From NCBI GenBank assembly GCA_000990325.1, contig LBPS01000004.1, forward strand, positions 1 to 53,771: a DNA stretch of 53,771 bases, in the 5' to 3' direction. The stretch comes from Candidatus Nomurabacteria bacterium GW2011_GWE2_34_25 (GTDB taxonomy: Bacteria; Patescibacteriota; Minisyncoccia; Phycocordibacterales; UBA9973). Below the pieces are notes generated by a model that was given only the letters and a program-made list of their open reading frames with translations, had not been told where the DNA came from and ran no database searches. Shown here piece by piece: positions 31,206 to 41,071 of this stretch. How positions within the stretch are numbered: position 1 is the stretch's first letter; each line of letters begins with the position of its first letter. The translations under genes and the position numbers were made by a program.

Positions 31206-33872
31206 CTAATGATGTCCTCCAGCATGAGGGTCTCCACTACTCTTAGTCTCACCCACATGTCCGAGGTCGACATTGACCTTCATGCTTTTTAGAGAATCAC
31301 TTATTGTATTACCTAAATCCTTCATAAAATCTCCTTCTACTTTAACTCCTCCATTACTCATACCAACATTTTTTATTCCAGTACGGACTCCCATTGCCAC
31401 TGCTGCAGTGAAAGCCACAGGTATTTTAGTAAAGAATCCTTCCCGTTTGTCTGATTTTATATCTGAAAGTTTTCTAACATCCATACTGCCTGTATTTGTT
31501 TGAGAAATAGCCCTAGAAAATCCTGATATTTTTTCTGATGCATGGTGTAGTTCTTTCTCAAATTCGGCATTAGCTCTTGCTGTTACATTTCCCCTTAGTT
31601 CTGTTACTTGTGCTGGGGTTAATGCCTCTTTATCAGTTAATCCTTTGTCTTTTCTAAATGCATCTTCTTCTTCTTGTGCCCACTTACTCTTGTTGTCTTT
31701 AACATAAAGATCCTGAACCTTTTGTTGTTGTGTTCCAGAAAGTCTACCGTAGTCAATATCTTTAAATCCAGCTTTGTCCTTGGCTTCATCTACTACATGT
31801 CTTGCATGATCTACTTCCCCAACACTTTTCTGTGTCTTATTTAACAATCCACCAATACCCGATCCTGCAGTAACGGTACGTTTACCAAGTGCATCCTGTG
31901 TTGTTTCACCATAAACCTTACCAAGCTGAAGTTTTGAACCAGTCGCCCCTTTCATTTTCTGCCATACACTTAGTTTATCCATAGCAGCAGTGCCTCCCGA
32001 AAGTGCATCTGATTTTTGAGCAGCTTCGTACTTTTGTGTTGAGGTATCTCCTCTTGATGCTTTTGCCAATGTCTGACCAATCACTGCTCTTCCCGCAAGG
32101 GCAGCTCCACCTGTTGCTACCCCTAGTGCTATTCCACCCACGGCGGCGATTCCGTTTGTAATAGACTGTCCTAGTTTGCCGGACATTGTTGTGGCAACAC
32201 TCTTGGCCTTTGTGAGGAGAACCATTAGAAAGGCGAAAGGAACTATCACAGCTATGAAGAAGTCAGCGCCATGCTTATTGGAAGCATCCATTACCCCTAA
32301 TCCTGTTTCAAGGAATTTTACAATGAGATATATGAAGAACATGAATACAGGAGCGAGAAATGCGAGCTTGAGAGTCTCTGGCCACCATTTCTTCCAACCA
32401 ACCATATCCAAGTCTTGAGCTTGCGGTATTATATATGTGAAAAATGCCAGAGGTACGAAGACCATAGCTAGCCATAGTCCTATGACTCGCGTTATCATAA
32501 TGAGACTCACTGAGAAGAAGACTATCAGTCCTATTATGTTCATAGCACTGGCCAGTATTGTAACTATAATAAATGTCGTATTGTCTATACTTCCACCATC
32601 TTGATCCCCTGTTAGATCTATACCCTTTGCTTTTATATTATTGGCCTCGCCTGCACTCATGATTATCTTTTGAGGATTCACTTTCTTCACGATACTTTCT
32701 GATATTTGTTTTTCTCCAAATGCTCCAACCTTCTCTACTACTACACCATTTACCTTATCTCCAATGGTTATACTATTATAGAACACCCTTGCCAGTATAT
32801 TTGAAGTATCTATAATAACCTGCGTTGCAAATAAGCTGAAGTTTATGAGAAGCCCTATAATGACTACATTTATAATCATTTCTTTGGGTTTGACACTATG
32901 AATACCAAGTATTGTTCCAAAAGCAATATATAGAAGAACAAAGATAAAGAAGAGATTACAGAAATCTCTGACTACCCCCCATCCTTGTACGACAAACTGT
33001 GAACGGTAAGAAGTATCTTTTATGGAATAATTGAATGTATAGTCCAAGGCCTTCCCAGATAAAGCAAAGAGATATGAACTAGGCTGGAAAACTAAACGAT
33101 ACAAAACTATTCCGACACAGCCACCAATATTGTTTAATGCACATATCGGAAGCAATCCTACTTCGTTTGTTGATGCCGCGTTACCTGCACTAACTGGCTT
33201 TGTTTCTCCTTCTTTTAATGTCGTAATATCTAAAGTTACACCTGCTTTGTTTTTTGTAGCACCCTCTAATTCAATGATACTACCATCGCTATTAAATAAT
33301 TGTAATGCACCAAGAGTGCCAATTGTGTATGATACTCGAGCAACGTTTTGAATTTTAGTTGTCCAACTTGTATAATTTTGTTCCGCAGAAACTAATACAT
33401 GATAATCTGTCTCAGGGAGTAATCCCGGAAAGGTTATTTTATATATTTTTTCAATATTTGGTGATTTTAGAAGAAAACTTTTTGCGACACTAGCAACTTC
33501 GGGGTCGTCGAGATCAAAATCCTTCATTTCCTTCATGGAACTTATTAATTCTTGAGGAGTTATTTCCTTAGTTGTTTCCTTTTTAAGAGAATCAAAAATG
33601 ATTGAAGTTATTTTTTTATCCCCTACCCCTGCCCACCAACTGTTTACTTGATATACTGGCATTGCATAGATAGTGATTGTTTTGTCTGTTTTGTAAGCTT
33701 CAGCATACACTGTAACCCCCGCCTTATCGTCTTCTCCTGGTTTTGTTTCTGCCTCCACCTTGTTGCTATTTATTTCTATCTCATTTTTCTCTCCCATGCC
33801 GACAGTAAATGGCGCGAAGAGATTCGCAAAAACGATAAACAATATTAAGATGTGTGATAAAACTTTTTTCAC
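31206..33872 (-). CDS. VirB6/TrbL-like polytopic membrane protein
   Basis: The 888-residue protein starts at a GTG with a signal-like helix (VLSHILILFIVFANLFAPF). An extracytoplasmic domain (about 40-240) precedes at least six membrane helices (about 250-560, for example FFIFVLLYIAFGTILGI, IINVVIIGLLINFSLF, MFFIYLIVKFL). After them comes a Gly/Ala-rich helix and a long charged cytoplasmic tail (about 600-888). This layout is that of VirB6/TrbL, the inner-membrane channel component. Its C-terminus is His/Gly-rich (DPHAGGHH). It neighbours VirB4/PrgI, which supports the call. Confidence 0.8.
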   Translation of the reverse strand: MKKVLSHILILFIVFANLFAPFTVGMGEKNEIEINSNKVEAETKPGEDDKAGVTVYAEAYKTDKTITIYAMPVYQVNSWWAGVGDKKITSIIFDSLKKETTKEITPQELISSMKEMKDFDLDDPEVASVAKSFLLKSPNIEKIYKITFPGLLPETDYHVLVSAEQNYTSWTTKIQNVARVSYTIGTLGALQLFNSDGSIIELEGATKNKAGVTLDITTLKEGETKPVSAGNAASTNEVGLLPICALNNIGGCVGIVLYRLVFQPSSYLFALSGKALDYTFNYSIKDTSYRSQFVVQGWGVVRDFCNLFFIFVLLYIAFGTILGIHSVKPKEMIINVVIIGLLINFSLFATQVIIDTSNILARVFYNSITIGDKVNGVVVEKVGAFGEKQISESIVKKVNPQKIIMSAGEANNIKAKGIDLTGDQDGGSIDNTTFIIVTILASAMNIIGLIVFFSVSLIMITRVIGLWLAMVFVPLAFFTYIIPQAQDLDMVGWKKWWPETLKLAFLAPVFMFFIYLIVKFLETGLGVMDASNKHGADFFIAVIVPFAFLMVLLTKAKSVATTMSGKLGQSITNGIAAVGGIALGVATGGAALAGRAVIGQTLAKASRGDTSTQKYEAAQKSDALSGGTAAMDKLSVWQKMKGATGSKLQLGKVYGETTQDALGKRTVTAGSGIGGLLNKTQKSVGEVDHARHVVDEAKDKAGFKDIDYGRLSGTQQQKVQDLYVKDNKSKWAQEEEDAFRKDKGLTDKEALTPAQVTELRGNVTARANAEFEKELHHASEKISGFSRAISQTNTGSMDVRKLSDIKSDKREGFFTKIPVAFTAAVAMGVRTGIKNVGMSNGGVKVEGDFMKDLGNTISDSLKSMKVNVDLGHVGETKSSGDPHAGGHH

Positions 33873-33925
33873 TTGTTATTTATTATTACCTACTATCTTC
33901 TACATACTACCCTCTACTTTTTCAT

Positions 33926-36900
33926 TTACCAAATATTTAGAATTGCCTCGTATTCTTTCAAATTTACTTTAGGTGTCCACTTACAGTCATTTATAAAATT
34001 TTTACCAAATGGATCTTCATAAATACAGTACAATTGACTTACGGGATTTGCACAATTATAATCACCGTTTCCAATATCACCAGCACCAGAACAAAAACTA
34101 TTTTCAACTGGAACATTTATACTTGCTCCTCCCCCAGTTAAGTACGAACCTCTCTCATTATATTTATACCAAGGATTACCGTATCTTGTTGTAGGCCCTG
34201 TATATGTTGGGTTTTTTGTTAACCCGTTTTTACTTGTTGTTTCGGCATAGCATTGATTTGTGAGATAGTCTAACCTTCCTATAAGTTCCTTGTAATTGTC
34301 TATTTCTCTATAGATCATACTTATATCTTCTTCGGTCTTAAGAGTTGGAGCAATGAGGTAGAATTTACGCAAGAGTTCTGCAAGCTTTGCCTTTTCTACA
34401 TCTGTAAATGTTAGAGGGTTTTGATCTATTGCTAGACATTTGTTGGCAGGGACAGGTGGAACCTTCTCTGAATTATGAGTAGCCACGTAAGGTTTCTCTA
34501 ATTTACCCTCTTCGTGACACTGCGGATCAAGCTGGTCTATAAAGGTATCATCGTCATTATCTACCGTATCAGCACATGCTGTGGGAGATACACCCTCGGA
34601 ATCGTTACTAGGGATATAAGGCTTGGCTAGATTTCCTTCTGCATGACAGTTAGGATCCTTCTCGTCAACCTTACCGTCCCCATCATTATCCTTAGTATCA
34701 GAACATTGTGTAGGAAGAGTGTCTTCAGAGAAGTGTGTAGGAATATATTCCCCTGTTACAATGCCACCAATATGACAATTGGGGTCAAGAATGTCTGCAA
34801 GCTTATCCTCATCATTATCCTTGGTGTCATTACATTGAGCAAATTCACTGACCGGAGGAGAAACTTTTTCGGAATTGTGACCAGGTACGTAATCTTTATT
34901 CAAATCTCCATCAATGTGACATTGTGGATCATTTTTATCTATAAGCTTATCCCCATCATTATCTTTGGTATCAGCACATTGGGATACTCCATCAGCGGGA
35001 GAGAACTTTTCTGAAAAATGTGTAGGGAGGTATTTACCAGTTATGACTCCTCCCTCGTGACAGTTTAGATCTTCTACATCTATCTTGCCATCTCCGTCAT
35101 TGTCTGTCCCATCAGAACATTGAGCCCTACCACCCCCTACTTGAACAGCTTCAGAGAAATGAGAAGGCACATATTCTTTATTCAAATCTCCATCAATGTG
35201 ACATTGTGGATCAAGTGCATCAGCCTTAGTATCTTTATCGTTATCTTTTCCATCAGAACATTGAGCTTTGCCATCTCCCACTTGAAATGCTTCAGAGAAG
35301 TGAGTAGGTAGATATGAATTTATATTATTTACATCCCCATCTGTATGACATTGTGGATCTCTCACATCTGTAACTTTATCACCGTCGTTATCTATGCCAT
35401 CAGAACATTGGGCATTTGTTGATAAAGGAAAAGTAGTTTCGGAAAAATGGGTAGGTATATATGCTTTTGCCAAGTTACCATCTAGGTGGCAACTTGTATC
35501 GCCTTCATCTGTTTTGCCATCTCCATCATTGTCTATATCGTCATTACATTGTGCGATTAGACTATTGGGTGAAGTAGTTTCTGAAAAATGAGAAGGTACA
35601 TACTCTTTATTCAAATCTCCATCTAGATGGCAGTTTGGATCATCTTTATCACTTTTCCCGTCATCATCATTATCTATACCATCAGAACATTGTCGGATTG
35701 CACTATTGTTGTCGTTACTTACAACAATAACAGAAGTACTCCCGCCGATAGATCCATTAATTCCAGTACATGTAACAGCAAAAGATTTACTTGTAGTTAG
35801 TAACCCAGTCGAAAATGATCCCGTTGTTCCAGTTCCATTACCAATACCCGCATTACAGCTTACTGTGTCTGTCGATGTCCAAGAAATAGTCGCCATCCCT
35901 TCTCTCTCAAAAGAAGATGGATTAGCTGTGACTGTGACTGTTGGGAAAGTTCTGTTGCTCCCAATGATAACAAAAGCGTTACCACCACTTGTTCCATTTT
36001 CACCAGTACAGACAACGCTGAACATTTTACTTTTCTTTAGTAATCCTGTAGAAAATGATCCCGTTGTTCCAGTTCCATTACCTGGTCCAGCACTACAGGT
36101 ATTGCTATCTGTCGATGTCCAAGAAATAGTCGATACCCCTTCTCTCTCAAAAGAAGATGGAGTCGAGGTAACTGTAACTACTGGGAAACGATAAGGATCT
36201 ATTTTTTCCCAACCACCAACACCATCTCCCTTCCCTTCACCATTTTCACTATTGATTTGCGGGTTAATGATTACAGGTTTTTCGATTTTTGGTGCAGTTT
36301 TCTTTCCCAAGAATCCAAAGAAAGAATCCCAGAAGGTGTTTGAGGTACTACTGTTCGTTAATGTTACTTCTCCTATATTATCATTTCTTATATTTTGATT
36401 GGCAAAACCAAAAATATTATTATTTTTGATAGCACTAGGATCATTGTTTACCATATTCATAACAATAGGTATTTGCTTTTTGTACTTAGTATAAGTAGAT
36501 ATATATACTTCGTCCCCCTCTTTGAGGTCTTCTCCCCCTTGGGCTATTATTCTCTTGTTCTGTCTGTTGCTATCTGTTATTGTGACCCTACCTAGAAGAT
36601 TAATACTTATATCTTGATTTGCAATTCCATATATATTGTTTGGATCAGATGAATTAGGGTCATTGATATCCACTTTGAAAACCTTGGCCACAGTTTCAGT
36701 CTTTTCAACATAGCCCGAAACGTAAATGCTGTTCTTGTCTTTTATTTCTTCGCCAGCTAGAGCCAAGGTTTTGTTGGACTCATCAGGATCTTTAGATGAC
36801 AGTAGAGAAGAGAATAATCGAGCACTACTACTTGAGGAATTCATTATTCCTCCATCTTTAAATAATAGGAAATAGCCTGCTATTAAAAGCAATAGAATCA

Positions 36901-36949
36901 GTATGAATGTTATGATGAAAGCTTTACTTTTTTTAGGTTTATTTTCCAT
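33926..36949 (-). CDS. Giant surface protein with nine calcium-binding-type repeats
   Basis: The 1007-residue protein has one N-terminal membrane helix (about 10-30). A pair of duplicated segments (NNIYGIANQDISINLLG / NNIFGFANQNIRNDNIG) precedes two Ig-like domains (SSFEREGVSTISWTSTD and near copy). Nine ~46-residue repeats (about 420-835) follow the consensus QCsDgxDNDgDgkxDxxDPxCHxdGdl...YvPtHFSE; DNDGDGKxD resembles thrombospondin type 3 or EF-hand calcium loops and the two Cys could be disulfide-bonded. A C-terminal Cys-containing domain ends the protein. It is probably a long extracellular stalk or adhesin tied to the secretion cluster. Confidence 0.8.
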   Translation of the reverse strand: MENKPKKSKAFIITFILILLLLIAGYFLLFKDGGIMNSSSSSARLFSSLLSSKDPDESNKTLALAGEEIKDKNSIYVSGYVEKTETVAKVFKVDINDPNSSDPNNIYGIANQDISINLLGRVTITDSNRQNKRIIAQGGEDLKEGDEVYISTYTKYKKQIPIVMNMVNNDPSAIKNNNIFGFANQNIRNDNIGEVTLTNSSTSNTFWDSFFGFLGKKTAPKIEKPVIINPQINSENGEGKGDGVGGWEKIDPYRFPVVTVTSTPSSFEREGVSTISWTSTDSNTCSAGPGNGTGTTGSFSTGLLKKSKMFSVVCTGENGTSGGNAFVIIGSNRTFPTVTVTANPSSFEREGMATISWTSTDTVSCNAGIGNGTGTTGSFSTGLLTTSKSFAVTCTGINGSIGGSTSVIVVSNDNNSAIRQCSDGIDNDDDGKSDKDDPNCHLDGDLNKEYVPSHFSETTSPNSLIAQCNDDIDNDGDGKTDEGDTSCHLDGNLAKAYIPTHFSETTFPLSTNAQCSDGIDNDGDKVTDVRDPQCHTDGDVNNINSYLPTHFSEAFQVGDGKAQCSDGKDNDKDTKADALDPQCHIDGDLNKEYVPSHFSEAVQVGGGRAQCSDGTDNDGDGKIDVEDLNCHEGGVITGKYLPTHFSEKFSPADGVSQCADTKDNDGDKLIDKNDPQCHIDGDLNKDYVPGHNSEKVSPPVSEFAQCNDTKDNDEDKLADILDPNCHIGGIVTGEYIPTHFSEDTLPTQCSDTKDNDGDGKVDEKDPNCHAEGNLAKPYIPSNDSEGVSPTACADTVDNDDDTFIDQLDPQCHEEGKLEKPYVATHNSEKVPPVPANKCLAIDQNPLTFTDVEKAKLAELLRKFYLIAPTLKTEEDISMIYREIDNYKELIGRLDYLTNQCYAETTSKNGLTKNPTYTGPTTRYGNPWYKYNERGSYLTGGGASINVPVENSFCSGAGDIGNGDYNCANPVSQLYCIYEDPFGKNFINDCKWTPKVNLKEYEAILNIW
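34440..35700 (-). repeat. Nine tandem coding repeats (~140 bp each) with DxDxDG loops
   Basis: Each unit encodes CSDxxDNDGDGxxDxxDPxCH followed by a tail ending in HFSE or NSE. Copies are similar at DNA level but diverged, so the array is older than the one at 5968. It also creates spurious plus-strand ORFs. Confidence 0.85.
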
Positions 36950-37031
36950 AATTATTTTCTATCTTCTATTAATAAATTTGTTCTTGAACATGACGACCAC
37001 TATTTGTGTAATTTGAATCATTATTATAGTC

Positions 37032-40000
37032 TTAATGACCAATACAATCAGGGTCTTTCCCGTCTATCAAACCATCGAGATCATTATCGCGCCTATCACT
37101 ACACCTTGCTCCGTCTTCTACATAAGTATCATTCATGATGTCATTTGTATCATAGTAAGTTATATCTTCTTGCTCTAGACATGATGCATATGTTTTCTCA
37201 AATGCATCTAATTGAGTTTTGTACAGAACTTTAAACTTGGCCACATCTTTTGTTATGTCCCTGGCAGTGTTTGTTTCATCTTGAACACAAGTGTTGTATT
37301 CATTGAGACAAGTTTGTCCGTCTTTTTTACAATTTGTTTTGGCTGTCTCGCATTTGTTTGGTATCTTGCCTAATATTTCAAGTAGTCGGATATTACGACG
37401 GTCTTGAGCTGCTAGAATAATCTTACTAACCTCACTCTTTATCTTATTGAGCTTCATTGCATTTGATTCAGCTTGGGTAATAGCATTGTTGTAATCTTCT
37501 ACCGCCGTAGTGAGGCCAGCGTCATAATTTACAATATCTTTAGTTAGATTATACCCTTCTTCTGCCATAGGAATATAGGCTGTATTAGGTACTAACACTT
37601 CTATATTTTCTTTTTTCAAGAATTCTTGTGTCATTGTGTTATAGACACCCTTGAACACTTTATCATTATAATCTTTGTAGAAGATTTTTATATCGTTTTG
37701 TATTTGGTTTAAGAGATCATCGACAGCTTGCGTTGTTCTTTCTTCTGCTCTGTCCTTTGCTATAGCTAGGCCGTTCCCCAATTCAACAAGACTGCGCCAA
37801 GGTAGGGATTGTTGAATAGAACTCCAATAAGTTGGTGTATCTTTAAATATATTTCTATAATCTTCATAGACATTACTTCCTGGTTGTGCCAAGGAGAAGG
37901 TGGTGGTGTCTCTTTTAAAGAAGGAACCATCTTTATATATTGACTGTAAGGATCCAGCAAATTCGTTAAATGCGGCGGCTGTATCTCCTGAATTATTTTG
38001 GAAATATGGATTTGGTCCAGGGATACAGTAATCAAGCTCACCCATTCTTGGCATGATACTTGGGATTACTTTTAGTAAATCTTTTATGGCAATACTGTAA
38101 TCCTTCTGTATTTGAATGACACCTCTCTGGTCGACTGGGTCAGTTGTGCCCGCTTTCCAGTTCTGCCACTCTTTGCCGTTCCAGAATGCCCTGTCTCCTA
38201 TTGCCCACCCTGTATATCCATTGTTGTAAAGCTTAGTATTACCTGCTATTGATACGGTGTAATAAACATTTGAGGGATAAGACTTTTCTACTTCTAGATA
38301 TGGACCAAGACCGGTATGAAGTTCTGGTTCATTTGTCTTGGCATTCCAAGTTCCTAGGTTTCTTGGTTTGTTGTGTACATAAGTATTCCCGAGATCGCGA
38401 GTAATATCAAAAGAAGAATTATTGTAAGCACCATCGTTGGTCGTCTCATCATTTATTCCATCATTGTTAGTATCTATGGCAGAATTGAAGCCGAATTCAC
38501 CTGCTCCCATATTATCAATAACTGCATATTTTTCCCTTGAAAGACCCAAGAGTCCTTCGTTTCTAAATTTTTCAATAAGAGAGGTGAAGAGACTATTGAG
38601 TGATTCATTTATAGTATCTGCAAGTTCCAGTTGTCGTTCTGGAGAGTTAACGTAATTTGTAAGTTTGTCCTTGATGATACTTCCAGGAGTCACTGTTTCG
38701 TCTTTAATACATTTATCATTTGGGCCCATTTGAGTCTCATTAAATATGAACGCTTCTTGTTTTGAAAGTTCTTCTAAATCATTATTGGAAACATCTTCCA
38801 TCCCAAAACGAGTAGTATCTACTGCCGTTTTAGTTGTTTTTATGGCTGGTTTCCCCGTAGTATCATCATATCTTTGCCAGAGGAGGCATTTCTTCTGGCT
38901 TAAGAACCCACTATTTGTAAGTAACTCATCTCTAACTTGTGTTTGTTTTTCATTTCTCTGGTCTTCTAGGTATTGACTCACTGCCATTGAAAAACCAAGA
39001 GGATTATTTTGGTCTCTCTGTGTTAGAGCCAACCACCCATCCCATCCTCCAGTAGAAAAATCGTTGGAGAAGATGTTGTTGGACTCTTTGGCTTTCTCTA
39101 CTGCAGATTTTGTCGTTTCTGTTCCAAAGGAACTTCCATCACTACCATAGTCCCCACTACTTTCATATTCACCAACAGTTTTGTATTCTCCGTTTGGTCC
39201 ATAATAACCTTCATCGAAAATACCAGTATTACTGAATTTGTAATAAGACTTTGGATTTGTTATGAAGTTACCCAAGTCTGAAGAGAGAGAATACAAGAAG
39301 TTTTCGGCTCCATAGTTTAGACTTCTACCGGATCTGTAGCTTCTGATCGCTGTTCTTGAGAAATCACTTCCATAAGGGGAACCAGTAATAGGATTGGTTA
39401 TTACATTGATACCTCCCTCTATAATATTTTTCCCCATTGTGTTTGTGAAGGATGTCATGTTTCGAACATACATAGGATCACCATTAAAGCCAGAATTTAC
39501 CCAGTTGATAGTCTGACGAGTCATAGAAGTAAGCTGATTCTTTGCCATTGTATAAGCTAGTCCGTCAAAACAGTCTGATCTTTTTCTGGCGGCTTCATTC
39601 TTTTTCTGATCTTGTTGTAATTGAGTTAGAACATCTGTGTCAGTTACACCTTGTATGTCTTTACAGTCTATTTTGTCTGTTAGTGCAGTAGCATATTCTG
39701 TATTTAAAATACCCGCCATTGATGCAACAATAGAAGCCTTTACGGCCTTACAAGATTTATTTTTGGCTAATTCGGCTGCTTTTTTCTTCCAGATACTTTG
39801 GATAAGTTTATTGGCTTGGTTACTGAGGAAATCTGTAGTAAATGAAGTGACTTTGTCTACTAGTCCAGTACACCCTACCACTTGCATCATTGTACTAGGA
39901 TTTAGTATTGCATCGGTGTTTATTTTATAAGGATTGTCTCCTTTTTTATTTGGATTATCCCAGTTGAGTTCTGCTGCTCCTGCCTCTTTAGGTAATGCGA

Positions 40001-40076
40001 ATTGCGAAAAAGATATTACAAATGAAAAGACAATTATTCCTGAAATTATTTTTAGTACAATTTGTTTTTTCTTCAT
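37032..40076 (-). CDS. Very large secreted protein of the secretion cluster
   Basis: The 1014-residue protein has a signal peptide (IISGIIVFSFVISFSQFALPKEAGA, cleaved near 35) and helical, Asn/Lys-rich domains. Several Cys pairs are visible (CKAVK, CKDIQG, CETAKTNCKKDGQTC). Coiled-coil-prone helices span about 730-940. The last 20 residues (CSDRRDNDLDGLIDGKDPDC) are one unit of the calcium-binding repeat of the neighbouring 33926 gene. No enzyme motif is seen. A VirB5-like or scaffold role is possible from position only. Confidence 0.7.
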   Translation of the reverse strand: MKKKQIVLKIISGIIVFSFVISFSQFALPKEAGAAELNWDNPNKKGDNPYKINTDAILNPSTMMQVVGCTGLVDKVTSFTTDFLSNQANKLIQSIWKKKAAELAKNKSCKAVKASIVASMAGILNTEYATALTDKIDCKDIQGVTDTDVLTQLQQDQKKNEAARKRSDCFDGLAYTMAKNQLTSMTRQTINWVNSGFNGDPMYVRNMTSFTNTMGKNIIEGGINVITNPITGSPYGSDFSRTAIRSYRSGRSLNYGAENFLYSLSSDLGNFITNPKSYYKFSNTGIFDEGYYGPNGEYKTVGEYESSGDYGSDGSSFGTETTKSAVEKAKESNNIFSNDFSTGGWDGWLALTQRDQNNPLGFSMAVSQYLEDQRNEKQTQVRDELLTNSGFLSQKKCLLWQRYDDTTGKPAIKTTKTAVDTTRFGMEDVSNNDLEELSKQEAFIFNETQMGPNDKCIKDETVTPGSIIKDKLTNYVNSPERQLELADTINESLNSLFTSLIEKFRNEGLLGLSREKYAVIDNMGAGEFGFNSAIDTNNDGINDETTNDGAYNNSSFDITRDLGNTYVHNKPRNLGTWNAKTNEPELHTGLGPYLEVEKSYPSNVYYTVSIAGNTKLYNNGYTGWAIGDRAFWNGKEWQNWKAGTTDPVDQRGVIQIQKDYSIAIKDLLKVIPSIMPRMGELDYCIPGPNPYFQNNSGDTAAAFNEFAGSLQSIYKDGSFFKRDTTTFSLAQPGSNVYEDYRNIFKDTPTYWSSIQQSLPWRSLVELGNGLAIAKDRAEERTTQAVDDLLNQIQNDIKIFYKDYNDKVFKGVYNTMTQEFLKKENIEVLVPNTAYIPMAEEGYNLTKDIVNYDAGLTTAVEDYNNAITQAESNAMKLNKIKSEVSKIILAAQDRRNIRLLEILGKIPNKCETAKTNCKKDGQTCLNEYNTCVQDETNTARDITKDVAKFKVLYKTQLDAFEKTYASCLEQEDITYYDTNDIMNDTYVEDGARCSDRRDNDLDGLIDGKDPDCIGH

Positions 40077-40110
40077 ATATTATTAATATATTATATCACT
40101 TTATTGCTAT

Positions 40111-40995
40111 CTATTGCAAAATTTCTGAGAGCTTTTCCATGTCAACTCCAATTGCGTCAGTGTATTTTTTGTAATTGAGTACAGACCTCATGCCAACGAT
40201 AGGATCAGATAGAACTTTCGTTAGTCCATCTATTGATTGAGCAGTTTTCTCATAGTTGTTTGCAAGGCTCAGATTGAGAGTTGCCGCTGAGCTTGGAACG
40301 GGTATGCTTAAAAGCTCTTCTCCAAAAGCTCTGTATGCAGAAGCGACAGTCCTTGCCGCGTAGAGTGCCTGTGGATCTTGGTTGACTATACCCTGTGAAA
40401 TGAGAGTAAGTTCACTGCCAATATCTTCATTTGCATACTTATCTACAAGAGCACTAAATAGACCAAAGTAAGCTATGTCCGCTTCGTTGGAATCTTCTTT
40501 TATTATTAACATATCTCTCGTATATATATCATCTATAGGAGTTGCTTCAATTTCTTTACCAATAGAATCAGAAATTGATTTTAGAGACTCCTCGTTTAAG
40601 TTTCCTGTTTGTTGCAAGGACATAATAGCTGCAAAGAATTGCATTGAGAGTTCTTCGTTCTCAGTTATACTTCTTGAATCATCATTAGAATATATCTCCC
40701 CGTTTTTTAATAATGTTTTCTTTTTGGCTAATATGAATTCTTTATTTTCTTGTCCAGTTTTATTTGGATCAAGTCCCCATAAATATTCTTCCCAATCAGC
40801 GATGCCGTTCTTGTTACTATCTTTTTGTATTAGAGTGCCAACTGTCATTGTGGTTGGAGATTCTTTTGATATTTGTTTATTTTTGAAATATGAGATAATC
40901 CCACGCACAGTAAAAAAAAGTACAATAAATACAACAATAACAAGAAGGATGGTAGTAAATTTTCTACTTGGGAGATAATTTTTGTAATCGCTCAT
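40111..40995 (-). CDS. Membrane-anchored protein with one EF-hand-like loop
   Basis: The 294-residue protein has an N-terminal helix (about 17-36, TILLVIVVFIVLFFTVRGII) and then KDSNKNGIADWEEYLWGLDP (about 54-73), a calcium-loop-like D-x-N-x-N-G-x-x-D/E pattern as in dockerin or TSP3 modules. An all-helical domain fills the rest. It is the first gene of the minus-strand secretion run. It resembles hypothetical proteins I associate with Parcubacteria; no function is assigned. Confidence 0.7.
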   Translation of the reverse strand: MSDYKNYLPSRKFTTILLVIVVFIVLFFTVRGIISYFKNKQISKESPTTMTVGTLIQKDSNKNGIADWEEYLWGLDPNKTGQENKEFILAKKKTLLKNGEIYSNDDSRSITENEELSMQFFAAIMSLQQTGNLNEESLKSISDSIGKEIEATPIDDIYTRDMLIIKEDSNEADIAYFGLFSALVDKYANEDIGSELTLISQGIVNQDPQALYAARTVASAYRAFGEELLSIPVPSSAATLNLSLANNYEKTAQSIDGLTKVLSDPIVGMRSVLNYKKYTDAIGVDMEKLSEILQ

Positions 40996-41071
40996 AAATA
41001 AATTAAGCAGTTCAAATATTTTATATTTATAAAAATACTACTTTGATTATACAACTTATTTTTAAAATATC

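Noticed and set aside
34440-35700. CRISPR array
   Set aside because: Repeats at regular spacing here and at 5968-7110 are protein-coding tandem domains with imperfect units in frame. No cas gene or palindromic direct repeat with unique spacers was found.
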